Source of the DNA: Pirellulales bacterium | GTDB taxonomy: Bacteria > Planctomycetota > Planctomycetia > Pirellulales > PALSA-1355 | Length of the DNA: 64,000 nt | Direction: 5' to 3' | Assembly (NCBI GenBank): GCA_022844125.1 | Contig: JALHMI010000002.1 | Coordinates: 310,001-374,000 of the forward strand | Part shown: positions 47,035 to 55,529 of the stretch, one piece after another | How positions within the stretch are numbered: position 1 is the stretch's first letter | How the letters are laid out: every line of letters begins with the position of its first letter | Program-made: the position numbers and the translations under genes | Notes under the pieces: generated by a model | What the model saw: the letters and a program-made list of their open reading frames with translations, nothing else | Databases searched by the model: none | Told to the model about the DNA's origin: nothing

Positions 47035-50004
47035 CTATTTGTCGCCGGATGCGCCGAGCGTACCGGGAATTCGCTCTTCCAGGTAACGCCAATTCTTGAC
47101 GAATCCGATCAGGTCGGCGAGTTGCTGATGCGACAGATGCTTTTCGAAGCCTTCGGGCATCAGCGAGACGCCGCTGGAACGCAGCGACTCAATATCGGCT
47201 CGGAGCAGTGTCAGCGTCTTATTCTCCGGTTGCCGCAGCGTCACCGACGACGAGGTTTCGGCGGCAATCAACCCGGCATGCACGTTTCCGTCGCTCATCA
47301 CGACGACGTAACTCACGTAGTTGTTGTCGATGGCCTGATTGGGATTCAGAATATCCGTGAGCAGTTGGGCTGCCGACTTGACCCGCGAATCAGAGATATC
47401 CGGCGCCACGTCGACACCGACGTCGCCAATATGATGGCAAGTGGCACAGTGCTGGCGGAACAGCGCTTTGCCAGCCAAGACGTTGGGCGTCAAGGTTAGC
47501 GCTCGCTGATATTCGGCCAGCACCGACTTGCGCTCGGCAGGAATCTCCGCGGTAAGGACTTTTGACGCCAGGTCGCGCACTGTTGCATCACGGTGCTTGA
47601 GAAGTCGAGTCTCGACGCCGACTCCCAGTTCGCCGCGCGGAATGGCTTTCTCCTCCACCGCCTGCAACAGCGCCGCAGCAGCCCCTGGCTGCCAACAGAG
47701 AGTTTCTCGAATTGCGGCGCGAACCGACGGAGTCTGCTCGGGGTAAGTCGCCAGCAAATCCCCCGGCAACTCGTCGTCCGACTGGCCAATAAGCGATCTG
47801 GCAGCTTGCATGCGTAACGCTTGCGAACCGCTCGATCGCAACACAGCAAGACACGCTTTCTTGCTATTCGGGTCGCGTGCGTGCGCAAGCATCTCGAGCG
47901 CCAACTGGCGGTCGGCCTCCAGAAGAGAGTCATCACCGGCCATGAGCGAGCATTGCTCGAATGCAAAGCTCAGGAGTTGTTTCGCCGAGCCCGCCTCGGG
48001 TGGCGTTTCCAAGAAATCGAGGATCGGCTGACCGCGACTTGCGCAACCATCGGCTACGCCGCAGACAACTGCCAAACTCGCAACCGTAAGTTGCTCGCTT
48101 GGTTGAGGACCCAGACCTCGACGGAAGTCGGCCAGATCGCGGCGTGCGCCAACAACCTCCGCGAGTTGACGGATCGCAATCACATCGGCGTCGTTCGCAT
48201 GCCGACCCAAGAGATCGTCGGCCAGCAGCATCTGGTGAATGACAAGATGCATTGCCCCAGGATCGGCCAGACTCACCGCGGCACGCGTCCACAGATCGGA
48301 GGCATCCCGCAGGCAAATCCTAGCAAGGGATTCCGCAACTTCAGTAGATTCCCCGTCTAAACTCAACGCCACCTGAAACCGCAGGCGGGCGTCGGCATCT
48401 TCGGCCAGGGCGATGACCTTCTCGCGCAGCCCATCATCGGCCTGCCGAAAACCCTCGCTCAACAAGACGGCATACTCACGTACACGGGCGCTGCAATCAT
48501 CAAGTGCGGTTGACAGCACCTCTACTGACAATTCATCCAGGCCTGAAATAGCGGCCAGAGCAGCCACCTTACTCGCTGGAGAAACGTCTGCTCGCAACAC
48601 ACCCGCCAGGGGTTCAATCGCTGCCTTGTCCCCACGCTCATAGAGCAGCCGGGCCGCGGTCTCTCGCTGCCAGGCATGCTCCTGCTTCAGCCGCGCGACA
48701 AGTTCGGGCGTCGTGGCCGTTGATAGCGTTGCGGCGGACTGAGCTTTGAAGCCCTTCGGCACGATCCGATAGATCCGCCCGCGATCCTCGCCCAACCGTT
48801 GATCTGGACGATGCTGAAGTTCCTCGGGCATGTACTGCGGGTGCTCGATCACCGCGCGATACATATCCACGACGTACAGCGCGCCGTCCGGTCCCCACTC
48901 GAGATTCACTGGCCGGAACCAGGAATCTCGCGACGCGAGAAACTCTCGGCCGGGAGTGGCAGGTTCCGCCTTGAACGAGGCTCCATTTGGTGAGAGCCGT
49001 TCGCGGTGCACGAGGCTGCCCGTCGGTTCGCAGGTGAAACTGCAGCCGCGATAGCCGGGGCCCAGAGCGCTCCCCCGGTCGATTTCAATGCCGCAGGCGG
49101 CCGTGAACTGACCGGCGTGCAGATTCGACGTGGTCCAAGCCCTGGTCAGTGGATAAACGTGCGACTGTTCACCCGCGGCGACAACCGGCTGCAGCACTGC
49201 GGGAATCCCGGCGAGTGGATTGCGCTCCAGATAGCGGTTTTCGAGCACCACATGGTCGAGCGGCTGTCGATTGCTGCAAACGAAACGCCGGCCGAACTCG
49301 TCGCTCGTATTGCCAAACTGACCGTTTCCGCTGATGGCCTCGCAAGCTCCCTCACGCGGCTCGAAGCGAAAATCACGCCCGCTGATCTCAACCGGCTTTT
49401 CATTGGCCTGCCGTAGATTCTCGACAACACCCCCCATGAGGCCGTTGGCGATCGAGACCCGGTTGTCCAGGCCGAACCGCGGATGGTTGGCGCGAAGCTG
49501 TGGATTGCCTTCCGTGAAGCCGCGATACCACGTTTCATGCAGGTCCGCCCGGCCGTCACCGTCGGTGTCTTTGAGATAGGCGACTTCGCCGGCCAGCGTG
49601 ACGATCAGTCCGCCTTGCCAGGGCTGGACGCCATTCGCAAACAGCAAATTGTCCGCAAACACTTGCGATGTCTCGTAACGGCCGTCTCGGTCGGTATCCG
49701 AGAGCAGGCGAATTTGCGACTGTGGCCCCTTTCCTTCGGCTGGACCATTGGGATAGTCGCGCATTTCCACGACCCACAAGCGGCCGTCCTCGTCGAAGCG
49801 TATCGCCACCGGATCGATGACTTCCGGCTCGGCGGCGATGAGTTGGATCTCGAGACCTTCGTCGAGCTGAAAAAAGCCCAACGATTCCTCAGGCGAAATG
49901 GGACTTACCAGATCGGCAGCCGCAACAGACGACGCTATTCCAACCAGCAGGCAAATTGCCCCAATTGTCTGACGCAATCGACTTCGTTCGCAGGCGGCAT
50001 CCAT
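47035..50004 (-). CDS. Large PVC-type haem-binding protein (dehydrogenase propeller, HEAT-like, cytochrome c)
   Basis: A 989-aa exported protein. Signal peptide at residues 1-30 (GAICLLVGIASSVAAA). An N-terminal beta-propeller-like domain includes VAIRFDEDGRLWVVEMRDYPNG, DTDGDGRADLHETWY and VNLEWGPDGALYVVDMYRA, typical of PVC 'membrane-bound dehydrogenase' proteins. The middle third is helical repeats of HEAT type (AWQRETAARLLYERGDKAA and similar). The C-terminal cytochrome c domain has CATCH (Cys853, Cys856, His857) and a possible Met ligand in LMPEGFEKHL. Such proteins are abundant in planctomycetes and probably oxidise sugars or alcohols in the periplasm. ATG 50004 is preferred over one 26 codons upstream. 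The Tat esterase follows after 20 bp. Confidence 0.88.
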   Translation of the reverse strand: MDAACERSRLRQTIGAICLLVGIASSVAAADLVSPISPEESLGFFQLDEGLEIQLIAAEPEVIDPVAIRFDEDGRLWVVEMRDYPNGPAEGKGPQSQIRLLSDTDRDGRYETSQVFADNLLFANGVQPWQGGLIVTLAGEVAYLKDTDGDGRADLHETWYRGFTEGNPQLRANHPRFGLDNRVSIANGLMGGVVENLRQANEKPVEISGRDFRFEPREGACEAISGNGQFGNTSDEFGRRFVCSNRQPLDHVVLENRYLERNPLAGIPAVLQPVVAAGEQSHVYPLTRAWTTSNLHAGQFTAACGIEIDRGSALGPGYRGCSFTCEPTGSLVHRERLSPNGASFKAEPATPGREFLASRDSWFRPVNLEWGPDGALYVVDMYRAVIEHPQYMPEELQHRPDQRLGEDRGRIYRIVPKGFKAQSAATLSTATTPELVARLKQEHAWQRETAARLLYERGDKAAIEPLAGVLRADVSPASKVAALAAISGLDELSVEVLSTALDDCSARVREYAVLLSEGFRQADDGLREKVIALAEDADARLRFQVALSLDGESTEVAESLARICLRDASDLWTRAAVSLADPGAMHLVIHQMLLADDLLGRHANDADVIAIRQLAEVVGARRDLADFRRGLGPQPSEQLTVASLAVVCGVADGCASRGQPILDFLETPPEAGSAKQLLSFAFEQCSLMAGDDSLLEADRQLALEMLAHARDPNSKKACLAVLRSSGSQALRMQAARSLIGQSDDELPGDLLATYPEQTPSVRAAIRETLCWQPGAAAALLQAVEEKAIPRGELGVGVETRLLKHRDATVRDLASKVLTAEIPAERKSVLAEYQRALTLTPNVLAGKALFRQHCATCHHIGDVGVDVAPDISDSRVKSAAQLLTDILNPNQAIDNNYVSYVVVMSDGNVHAGLIAAETSSSVTLRQPENKTLTLLRADIESLRSSGVSLMPEGFEKHLSHQQLADLIGFVKNWRYLEERIPGTLGASGDK

Positions 50005-50082
50005 GGAGGGCTCACGGCTGTCCACAGGTCCAATTGTTCTCGATTGGCCATCTTGGTCCGCGCCGCCGTGCCCGTCAACCAC

Positions 50083-50467
50083 GCGTGATTCCGGGATATT
50101 TCACGCCCCAAATTGCCCGGCATTACCAGTGACCAATCATCCGATTCGAAACCGGTGGGCTGATGGACTCCAGTATGCGTGACAACGGAGTCGACGCGGA
50201 GCCGAACGGGGCGGCTATTCAGTCTGTCAGGGCGAACCGCAGCCGGCGGACCTGCATCTCGAACTGAAGCGCGAGGTCGCCGGATCCGGAGACTTTAAGC
50301 GCGAGGTCCGCGTCGCGGCCGCCCGCGAGCCGGGACTGTATCCGTCGGCTTGACAACGCCGCTGAGAACGGTTAATTCCAGCGTCGAACGAAGAGAATCC
50401 ACAGCAGACGGCTGCAGATTCCAGCATAGAGCGGAGCGAAAGGCCCCAAACCTCAGAGCGAGAAAAG
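50083..50467. other. Non-coding stretch between cytochrome gene and tRNA-Ala
   Basis: A 385-bp region without a convincing gene. It contains a short direct repeat (AAGCGCGAGGTC at about 50268 and 50299) and a lone TTGACA at 50350-50355 with no good -10. It is not 23S rRNA, so the tRNA pair is not part of an rRNA operon on this side. Confidence 0.55.
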
Positions 50468-50540
50468 TGGAGACGAAGGGGATCGAACCCTCAACCCCCG
50501 GCTTGCAAAGCCGGTGCTCTCCCAATTGAGCTACGTCCCC
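50468..50540 (-). tRNA. tRNA-Ala (anticodon TGC)
   Basis: The minus strand folds as a cloverleaf: acceptor GGGGACG with CGTCTCC (one G-U), D arm GCTCAATTGGGAGAGC, anticodon loop CTTTGCAAG giving TGC, and T arm GAGGGTTCGATCCCCTT. CCA is not encoded. It lies 100 bp downstream of tRNA-Ile, in the order found in many 16S-23S spacers. Confidence 0.96.
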
Positions 50541-50640
50541 AAAGTGTGCCGCGCGGCTGAGGCCGCAACGGCTGAAGAGGCTGCCCGCTGCCATGCTGGC
50601 TGATCGCCCCCTCAAGTTCCCTCGCCAGCGGTCGAAAAAA

Positions 50641-50714
50641 TGGGCGCACGAAGATTCGAACTTCGGACCTCGTCCTTATCAGGGACGCGCTCTAACCAAC
50701 TGAGCTATGCGCCC
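50641..50714 (-). tRNA. tRNA-Ile (anticodon GAT)
   Basis: The minus strand folds as a cloverleaf: acceptor GGGCGCA with TGCGCCC, D arm GCTCAGTTGGTTAGAGC, anticodon loop CTGATAAG giving GAT, and T arm GAAGTTCGAATCTTC. CCA is not encoded. A TTGACA-N16-TAAAAT promoter lies just upstream. Confidence 0.96.
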
Positions 50715-51042
50715 GGGGCGTAAGGGTTTGCCCCTTGGGAATTTCGTATTTTAGGTACCCCGTGCTGGCTGTCAATTCGTACCAGTATACCACCGCCGAC
50801 AAACAGCGACGGCGATCCCCCTCCGCCCCGCCGGTTCACCCGTATTTTCGTGTAAAATCCTCGATCCCTGCGGTAGGATGCAAGCCGCTGCTGGCGCCCC
50901 TCGAACCGCGCCAGACGCCACAGGCGGATCAGTTTCACTTTTGCTCATGCATCAGCCGAAGATAGACTGCGCCTATCTGTTCGAACCCGGGTCGCGCTCC
51001 ACTGGCTAGCGCCGCTATCTGACCGAGGGAGGAATCACGTCG
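50715..51042. other. Intergenic region between tRNA-Ile and thioredoxin-like gene
   Basis: A 328-bp divergent gap. The left part holds the tRNA promoter on the minus strand. For the plus gene at 51043, TAAAAT at 50853 is an isolated -10-like hexamer without a fitting -35; GAGGGAGGAATC (51023 region) provides a strong Shine-Dalgarno. Nothing else is seen. Confidence 0.5.
50748..50775 (-). promoter_or_regulatory. Promoter of tRNA-Ile/tRNA-Ala (TTGACA-N16-TAAAAT)
   Basis: Perfect -35 (50775-50770) and 5/6 -10 TAAAAT (50753-50748) with 16 bp between, about 27 bp before the predicted start near 50741 to the tRNA-Ile 5' end at 50714. Confidence 0.8.
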
Positions 51043-52914
51043 ATGACCATCACGCTTCGCAAAACCCAACTGGTGGCCTCGCTGGCCTTATCGCTCGCGT
51101 GCGGCCGGGCAGCACTGGCCGCCGCAGGCCCCACCGCGATCGATGCACTCTCGTTGCAACCCATGCAGAAGGACGTCGAGATTGAACGTCCCACGGCCGA
51201 GGAAGCAAAGAAGTGCACCATTAAAGCCGAGGGCAAGAAAGGCTGGGTGGTTCGCGACGCCGGCGGCCAGATCCTGCGTACGTTCAGCGACACAAATGGT
51301 GACAACATTGTCGACCAGTGGTGCTACTACAAGGACGGCGTCGAGGTTTATCGCGATATCGATACAAACTTCAATCGAAAGGCCGACCAATGCCGCTGGA
51401 TGAATACCGGCGGTTCGCGGTGGGGCGTCGATCGCGACGAGAACGGCAAAATTGACTTTTGGAAAACCATTTCGCCCGAGGAGGCCACGGCCGAGCTCGT
51501 CGCCGCCATGCGCGATGGCGACCGGGAGCGGTTCGAGAGAATTCTGCTCAATGCTAACGAACTCAAAACGCTTGGTGTCAGTCCTGAAAAGGCCGACGCC
51601 CTGTCGAAGAAGATTCAAATGGCGCCCGCTAGCTTCGCCAAGCTAGCAACGACCCAGAAAGTTATCGGCCCCAACTCGAAATGGGTCTCCTTCGGCGGTA
51701 TGCAGCCAGGCCTGGTGCCCGCCGGCACCGACGGTTCCACCAACGACCTGACCGTCTATGAGAACGTGATGGCGATGGTCGAGACCGACGGCAAGGCCGC
51801 GCCGCTTTCGGTCGGCACCCTCGTACGCGTAGGCGATACCTGGCGGCTCATCGATTTGCCCACTACGTCTGAACAGGGTACCGAGCCGTTCTTTTTCCCA
51901 ATGCCCAAACCGCAAATGCAGGATGGGGCCCCGCTAGCTGGCAATGGTCAGCCCTCCGAAAACATGCAGAAGATCATGGAAGAGCTGCAAAAGCTGCCAG
52001 ATCTTGCTAGCAGCACTCCGGCCGACCACGCCAAACGCGTGGAATTGACCAAACAGGCGGCGGTCGAGGATCCCGAAAACCGCACGCAGTGGTACCACCA
52101 GATCGCCGATACCCTGAGTGCCGCGGTGCAGACCGGCGGCTACGAAGAAGGCATTATCAAACTTCGTGAACTGACGGACGAACTGGCCAAGGATCCGAAG
52201 GACGAAGAGCTGGCGTTCTACTATGAGTGGCGCTGGATGACTGCTCAACACGGCAGCGAACTAGCGAAGCCGGGCACCGATTTCCCCAAGATTCAGGAGC
52301 GATGGATCGGCGACCTGACGGCCTTCGTCGACAAGTCAAAAAAGTATCCCCTCTCGGCCGAAGCCCTGATGGAACTTGGCATCTCGCATGAATTCGGCGG
52401 CGATGAGGCCAAAGCCCTCGAAGCCTACAGTTCCCTCGTGAAGGACTTCCCCAGTTCGCCGATGTACACCAAAGCACTCGGAGCAAAGACTCGTCTCGAG
52501 GCGCCCGGCAAATCGATCGGGCTGAAGGGTAAAGTCGTCGGCAGCGGCCAGGCTTTCGATCTGGCCAGCCGTCAGGGCAAGGCCGTGCTGATCCAGTACT
52601 GGGCCACCTGGAGCGACCTCTCCAAGGCCGACATGCCGCTACTTAAGGAGTTGCGGACCAAGTACAAGGATCTCGAGGTGGTCGGCGTATGCCTCGACAA
52701 CGATCCGCAAGCAATGATGGCGTACCTAAAGCAGAACGATCCCCGCTGGCCGCAGCTCTTCGAAGAGGGTGGCCTGGAAAGTAGCCGCTATGCAGTCGAA
52801 CTCGGCATTCAGATCGTGCCGACCATGATCCTGGTCGACAAGCAAGGCAAGGTCGTCAACCGGAACATCCGAGCCGACGAGCTCGAAGCCGAGTTGCAGC
52901 GGATCTTGAAGTAA
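51043..52914 (+). CDS. Exported TlpA-like thioredoxin-fold protein lacking CxxC, with EF-hand-like loops
   Basis: A 623-aa protein with signal peptide (residues 1-28, ending AALAAA). Residues 83-140 carry three EF-hand-like loops (DTNGDNIVD, DIDTNFNRKAD, DRDENGKID), which may bind calcium. A helical central region (about 320-480) has TPR-like character. The C-terminal about 120 residues are a TlpA/AhpC-type thioredoxin fold with QYWATWSDLSKADMP, where the redox motif WCxxC has become WS524-D-L-S527; a cis-Pro segment (IQIVPTMILVD) is kept. So the fold is present but disulfide chemistry is lost. Strong Shine-Dalgarno GGGAGGAA; a terminator-like hairpin follows at 52973. Confidence 0.85.
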   Translation: MTITLRKTQLVASLALSLACGRAALAAAGPTAIDALSLQPMQKDVEIERPTAEEAKKCTIKAEGKKGWVVRDAGGQILRTFSDTNGDNIVDQWCYYKDGVEVYRDIDTNFNRKADQCRWMNTGGSRWGVDRDENGKIDFWKTISPEEATAELVAAMRDGDRERFERILLNANELKTLGVSPEKADALSKKIQMAPASFAKLATTQKVIGPNSKWVSFGGMQPGLVPAGTDGSTNDLTVYENVMAMVETDGKAAPLSVGTLVRVGDTWRLIDLPTTSEQGTEPFFFPMPKPQMQDGAPLAGNGQPSENMQKIMEELQKLPDLASSTPADHAKRVELTKQAAVEDPENRTQWYHQIADTLSAAVQTGGYEEGIIKLRELTDELAKDPKDEELAFYYEWRWMTAQHGSELAKPGTDFPKIQERWIGDLTAFVDKSKKYPLSAEALMELGISHEFGGDEAKALEAYSSLVKDFPSSPMYTKALGAKTRLEAPGKSIGLKGKVVGSGQAFDLASRQGKAVLIQYWATWSDLSKADMPLLKELRTKYKDLEVVGVCLDNDPQAMMAYLKQNDPRWPQLFEEGGLESSRYAVELGIQIVPTMILVDKQGKVVNRNIRADELEAELQRILK

Positions 52915-52972
52915 CCCTGGTTGCAGCAGCAAGCCCCGTGGAACGCAAGTTGCGAGGGGCTAAACGCAAAAG

Positions 52973-53001
52973 GCCGCGCTTTCGCGCGGCTTTGCTGTTT
53001 T
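52973..53001 (+). terminator. Probable terminator after thioredoxin-like gene
   Basis: Stem GCCGCGC (52973-52979) and GCGCGGC (52984-52990) with loop TTTC, followed by TTTGCTGTTTT. It lies 58 bp past the stop codon. Confidence 0.65.
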
Positions 53002-53061
53002 CCTGGGGGAGATTAGTTTTCGCGCCCGGTCTCTGTTAGCCCGGCTGCTAGCAATTCCGGC

Positions 53062-53247
53062 TTACCAGCCCCAATGCTTATTGCGGCGTTGGTGGACACC
53101 ACCGATATTGCCCGGTCCAGCTCCCGGCCGCTTCTTCTTGTTGTACTTGGTGGCGCGGGTGGCCCGGGGCGTATTCTCACGCGTATCGGGCGTCTTGCGG
53201 ATGCGGCGGAAGTCGTGTTCGTCCCCATTCAGGTCTTCGGCGGTCAT
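53062..53247 (-). CDS. Small basic protein (61 aa), planctomycete-type
   Basis: A 61-aa protein from ATG 53247, preceded by GAGGAGATC as Shine-Dalgarno. The first 14 residues are acidic (TAEDLNGDEHD), the rest strongly basic: RKTPDTRENTPRATRATK, then KKKRPGAGPGNIGG, ending HQRRNKHWGW. The C-terminal sequence is compact and aromatic, which argues for a conserved real protein, possibly nucleic-acid binding. I do not know a named family. It stands alone in a gene-poor stretch and faces the previous gene's terminator. Confidence 0.65.
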   Translation of the reverse strand: MTAEDLNGDEHDFRRIRKTPDTRENTPRATRATKYNKKKRPGAGPGNIGGVHQRRNKHWGW

Positions 53248-53900
53248 TGGCGATCTCCTCACGTTTTGGGTGAAAACTGCGGCCTACCAGGGCCGGCGAA
53301 ACCCTATTTGGCAATCGGCGTGCCAGCACCGGTTTCGCGAGGTCCAGCGGCATCGTGTGGTGCCAGCCGACTCGGCCGTAACAATCGCGACAACGCGCAA
53401 TTTCAAGCACTTACATCCGAAATGACGCACTTCTCCGGTTCTGGAAAAAATTTCTCAGCTCGCGTTTTCCAGCCCGCGCGGACCCTCTGGAAACTCCCTA
53501 ATTCAGTGAGGTTTCACTATTTTGGTGAAACGCCCCAGGCCCCCGATTCAAGCGCGCAAAACCACTTAGAAAGGTCGGAACTCGCACCCTCGAAGGCGCT
53601 CGGGTAGCGCCCGCGCAGGCTTGAGTAAAGCCTTGCACTTTCTGCAAAATTGCACCCCGAACGAGCCCCCCGGAAACGGGCGGATCGACGCTGGCGCACG
53701 GCGATTTCTGAGTCCGTAAAGACCTATCTCATAAGCACTTCCAAAGGATGCCCTGAACGATCACCCGACGGTCTGGCAGACCATGGCATGAAAGTCGCTA
53801 TTTGTCGCCGTGCGCCCGGCGTCTGGATTCAGGATGAAGCCAGCGGCGGTGCGAGCGGCGCGTAATGTCAGACGAAGGGATTCGTAGGAGACTAAAGCGA
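53248..53900. other. Long gene-free stretch with small inverted repeats
   Basis: A 653-bp region without a convincing protein gene. It contains a perfect inverted repeat GTTTCAC-TATTTTG-GTGAAAC (53511-53531), which could be an operator or RNA hairpin, and a cluster TTGCAC...TGCAA...TTGCAC near 53630-53655. Open frames on both strands lack Shine-Dalgarno sites and family features. Confidence 0.5.
53511..53531. repeat. 7-bp inverted repeat with 7-nt spacer
   Basis: GTTTCAC (53511-53517) and GTGAAAC (53525-53531) flank TATTTTG. No T-run follows, so it is not a standard terminator; a protein-binding site is possible. Confidence 0.6.
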
Positions 53901-54179
53901 ATGGCGTACCTTGAATCGTCCGTGCTCGGATCGGCCCTGGCCCTGCTGCAAATAGTCGGGCTTTTGAGCGCCTGGTTGGCCAGGCTGAGCGAGGGCTCGA
54001 CCCAACAGGCATGGTGCCACTGGCTTTTCGTTGGTTGCCTGGCAGTAATCGGATTGGCCACGATGGTCTTCGTGGCCGCTGGTACGAAGCACTGGCTCCC
54101 TTCAGGCGCCACGCTATCGGTGATGGTGCTTGCAGCCGTCTGGGACTTCCGGGCCCACGCGACCCCTTCTGGACGATAG
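53901..54179 (+). CDS. Small membrane protein (92 aa), unknown function
   Basis: A 92-aa protein from ATG 53901, which has TAGGAG ten bases upstream; an in-frame ATG 12 codons earlier (53865) is possible but has no such site. It is made of about three hydrophobic helices (SALALLQIVGLLSAWLA, WLFVGCLAVIGLATMVFVAAG and a weaker ATLSVMVLAAVWDF), with short polar loops. No family is recognised. It is isolated from its neighbours by gene-free regions on both sides, so it probably has its own promoter. Confidence 0.55.
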   Translation: MAYLESSVLGSALALLQIVGLLSAWLARLSEGSTQQAWCHWLFVGCLAVIGLATMVFVAAGTKHWLPSGATLSVMVLAAVWDFRAHATPSGR

Positions 54180-54484
54180 GGCAGCCGACTAGTCGACTGT
54201 CTCCTCCGTTCGTTTAGCCCGCCCCCATGGCTAAAGGGGCTGCTAGCAGCGCGATTGCTTGCGCGCGCCTTTCTTTTCGAAAAACCGGCATCGCCGGAAA
54301 AAAGCTCCCCTTCGCTACAACCGGCAACCGACACCTATAGTCAGGTGTTACTGCCTGCCGGCCGTGCGCTGGCCTCCGCAGACACCTCAAACCGGTCTTA
54401 CTGCGAAATAACGGAGCTTGCCGCTTCGCTGGGCAGGTTCCATTCAACGGATGCAAGTGCAGCATTCACTCATGGAGGGGGGAC
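54180..54484. other. Intergenic region before BON-domain gene
   Basis: A 305-bp gap. It holds GC-rich palindromic stretches near 54218-54275 (for example TTGCGCGCGCC before a short T-run) that may end the upstream transcript, and a very strong Shine-Dalgarno (GGAGGGGGG) directly before ATG 54485. No further feature seen. Confidence 0.45.
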
Positions 54485-55276
54485 ATGCGACGGACTTTGT
54501 TTAGCCTGGCGATCGCGATCATCGCCATCACCGCGGTCGCGGCGCGAGCCGACGATCAGCAAGATCAGGCGGTTGCTCAGCAAATCGCCCAGATCCTCCG
54601 CGACAGCGGAGAAATGCGCGACTACAGCGTCGGCGTGAAGTACAAGGAAGGCACCGTGTGGCTCACCGGTCGCGTGTCCAGCAACCAGCAGATGCAGGCC
54701 GCCCTCTCCGTCGTCAGCGACATCGAGGGGATCAGCCAGATCGTCAACAACATGAGCGTCGCCAAGGGTAAGGCTGGCCTCAAGCAACCGGCTGCAGCCC
54801 GCCGAGTCTCGGCCACCAGCGCCGATTTGGCGATGCCAGGCCAGGCTGCCCAGCAGATGCCCCAGATGTCGCCGCAGCAGATGCAGCAAATGCAGATGCA
54901 AATGCAGCAGATGCACCAACTGCCCCCCGGTGAGGCTCCCGGGGCTGGCGGAGTGGCGCCTGCCGGTTACAACCATCTGGCCCGCAAAGCAGCTCGGCAC
55001 GCTTGCCCTCCGGGCATGTACGCTCCGGCAGGTGGCGGTGGCGGAAATCCGCCGGCTTACGACCAGCCACACATGCCGAACTATGCCTGGCCGAGCTACG
55101 CAGCTTCTCCGAATTACGCGGCGTTGACCTATCCTCAGCAATATTCGCCGACCGCGTGGCCGTATATCGGTCCGTTCTATCCCTATCCGCAGGTGCCACT
55201 CGGCTGGCGCAAAGTCGCTTTGGAATGGGACGACGGCTGGTGGTTCCTCGACTTCTACGATCGCAGCCACCACTAG
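54485..55276 (+). CDS. Exported BON-domain protein with Gln/Met-rich and Tyr/Pro-rich regions
   Basis: A 263-aa protein with signal peptide (residues 1-22, ending AARA). Residues 25-100 form one BON domain: IAQILRDSGEMRDYSVGVKYKEGTVWLTGRVSS with SVVSDIEGISQIVNNM at its end. BON domains bind membranes or pores in the envelope. The rest is low-complexity: a QQMQQMQMQMQQM run, a Gly run, then Tyr/Pro-rich PSYAASPNYAALTYPQQY. The C terminus (WDDGWWFLDFYDRS) is aromatic. Very strong Shine-Dalgarno and a strong terminator suggest a highly expressed single gene. Confidence 0.82.
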   Translation: MRRTLFSLAIAIIAITAVAARADDQQDQAVAQQIAQILRDSGEMRDYSVGVKYKEGTVWLTGRVSSNQQMQAALSVVSDIEGISQIVNNMSVAKGKAGLKQPAAARRVSATSADLAMPGQAAQQMPQMSPQQMQQMQMQMQQMHQLPPGEAPGAGGVAPAGYNHLARKAARHACPPGMYAPAGGGGGNPPAYDQPHMPNYAWPSYAASPNYAALTYPQQYSPTAWPYIGPFYPYPQVPLGWRKVALEWDDGWWFLDFYDRSHH

Positions 55277-55311
55277 TTGAACGGCTAGCAGGTAGCAACC
55301 GAAAGGCAATC

Positions 55312-55355
55312 GGTCCCGCGCTGACAGCATGCTGCAGCGCGGGACCTCTGTTTTT
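55312..55355 (+). terminator. Rho-independent terminator after BON-domain gene
   Basis: Perfect 12-bp stem GGTCCCGCGCTG (55312-55323) and CAGCGCGGGACC (55335-55346) with an 11-nt loop, followed by TCTGTTTTT. It lies 36 bp past the stop codon. Confidence 0.9.
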
Positions 55356-55529
55356 GACGTTGCCCAAATTGCTTCGCGTTGCGATCGCGGCGTGTGAACG
55401 GTGAAAGAATCCTAAATTTCGGCGCAACCGGAAAAACCCGCAAGTTTCTCCCAGCCCCACTCGATAACTAGGGCTACAGGTCGGAGGGCGCACCTCCGGA
55501 ACCCACGAGTGTTTGAAGGAAACCGAGTC

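Noticed and set aside
50350-50377. TTGACA followed by TTAATT on plus strand
   Set aside because: Poor -10 and no plus-strand gene for it to serve.
50227-50615. Minus-strand frames over the tRNA-Ala region
   Set aside because: They cross the tRNA gene and have no family features.
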